Shown in pieces: positions 5,987-6,534 of a stretch of DNA of 6,534 bases. The stretch's first letter is position 1; each line of letters begins with the position of its first letter. The position numbers were made by a program, and so were the translations under genes. The notes below the pieces were generated by a model. The model saw nothing but the letters and a program-made list of their open reading frames with translations, was not told where the DNA came from and did not search any database. The DNA is from Candidatus Parcubacteria bacterium (GTDB taxonomy: Bacteria; Patescibacteriota; Patescibacteriia; UBA1558; GWA2-36-10), in NCBI GenBank assembly GCA_023246135.1, contig JAHFJB010000021.1, positions 1-6,534 on the forward strand, read 5' to 3'.

Positions 5987-6534
5987 ATGGATTTTTTCAA
6001 CTTAAATAACCAACTAAAAAATTTTTTCCCCCAAGCGCAAATAGTTTTTGGAGGAAGCCAATTGACTGATAAAGCAGAAACTTTTTCTGATTTGGATGTT
6101 TATTTAATTTTTAGGCATACCCAGGATTTTTTAGTCGCTGTAAAAAATAAAGACAAAGTTTTTGAACTAAAAAAAAGTTTGGATGACAAAGTGCACTTGC
6201 ATTTTTTGCCACAGGTTTTTTTAAGTTGGCGGCTTTATGATGTTAGAGGGATTTTTTATATCAATCACAGGACTGAAGATTTTGTGAGTCCGGGTCAAGC
6301 AGATTTGATAAAACTCAATTCTCTGAAATTATCTTGGAAGAATTTGATTTTACTCAAATTAGCTAAGAGCGAAGAGGACAGAATCAAATACAGCCATGAT
6401 TTGCAAAAGAATTTTTATTGGCTGACAAATCAAGAGACTGATGATATGAATTTTATAGCTGACAGCTTGATAGAATTAAGCGGCCAACTCAAGACGTTTT
6501 TGTGGCGTGATTGGTTTTTTTATTGTTTACGTTT
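5987..6534 (+). CDS. Nucleotidyltransferase-fold protein (3' partial)
   Basis: The reading frame is open from the ATG at 5987 to the window end (182 full codons plus two bases), and an in-frame TAA at 5981 fixes the start region. Residues 19-42 carry the signature of the minimal nucleotidyltransferase (MNT, Pol-beta-like) fold: a strand, then GGS (22-24), a ten-residue gap, then SDLDVYLIF with D35 and D37 as the metal-binding pair. The third carboxylate, normally in a following strand, is not evident: the matching strand reads VHLHFLP (69-75). The rest, from ~105 on, is helical with many Leu, Lys and Trp residues and may be a substrate or partner domain. Family members transfer nucleotides to small molecules, RNA or proteins, some as MNT-HEPN toxin-antitoxin modules, so the target cannot be given. 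It is 24 bases after the upstream gene and has no clear Shine-Dalgarno; gagg at 5961-5964 is 22 bases away. Confidence 0.72.
   Translation, partial: MDFFNLNNQLKNFFPQAQIVFGGSQLTDKAETFSDLDVYLIFRHTQDFLVAVKNKDKVFELKKSLDDKVHLHFLPQVFLSWRLYDVRGIFYINHRTEDFVSPGQADLIKLNSLKLSWKNLILLKLAKSEEDRIKYSHDLQKNFYWLTNQETDDMNFIADSLIELSGQLKTFLWRDWFFYCLR

Overview
This AT-rich window carries six protein genes, all on the plus strand and packed like one transcription unit. The spacings are 7, -26, 2, 9 and 24 bases. The first gene lacks its 5' end and the last lacks its 3' end. No RNA gene, CRISPR array, insertion sequence or convincing terminator was seen. The best guess for the source is a Patescibacteria/CPR bacterium, probably of the Parcubacteria group. 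Three things point there: a C-terminal dockerin of the 'DLN.D..VNSVDFSILLYFW' style after a poly-proline linker, membrane-anchored cohesin proteins next to it without any glycoside hydrolase, and tight gene packing with weak or absent Shine-Dalgarno sites. This is inference from recalled family style, not from a search. Genes read normally with the standard bacterial code; no in-frame TGA was seen in the CDSs.

Layout. Positions 1-1845 hold the 3' part of a large secreted protein: about a dozen degenerate repeats centred on 'DVW...TRTLT', two beta-rich (Ig-like) segments, ten consecutive prolines, and a C-terminal dockerin. Positions 1853-2770 encode a signal-peptide cohesin protein with an Ig-like segment and one C-terminal membrane anchor. 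Positions 2745-4613 encode a second cohesin protein with a more elaborate build: cohesin, linker, uncharacterised beta plus helical region, two membrane helices, and a C-terminal bacterial SH3 domain. Positions 4616-5143 encode a compact PrsW-type intramembrane protease homologue. Positions 5153-5962 encode an unrecognised polytopic membrane protein. Positions 5987-6534 encode the start of a minimal nucleotidyltransferase-fold protein.

How the parts may work together. The first three genes look like a small non-cellulosomal cohesin-dockerin surface system. The secreted repeat protein would be held at the cell surface by its dockerin binding to one or both membrane-anchored cohesins, and the SH3 domain of the second cohesin protein could contact the cell wall. 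The PrsW-like protease is a candidate for processing membrane proteins of this set, but only its position supports that. The last two genes have no evident link to the surface system beyond co-direction and close spacing.

One caution concerns assembly. The first 120 bases are an exact copy of 652-771, so the left edge of the window sits inside a repeat and its true upstream context is uncertain.
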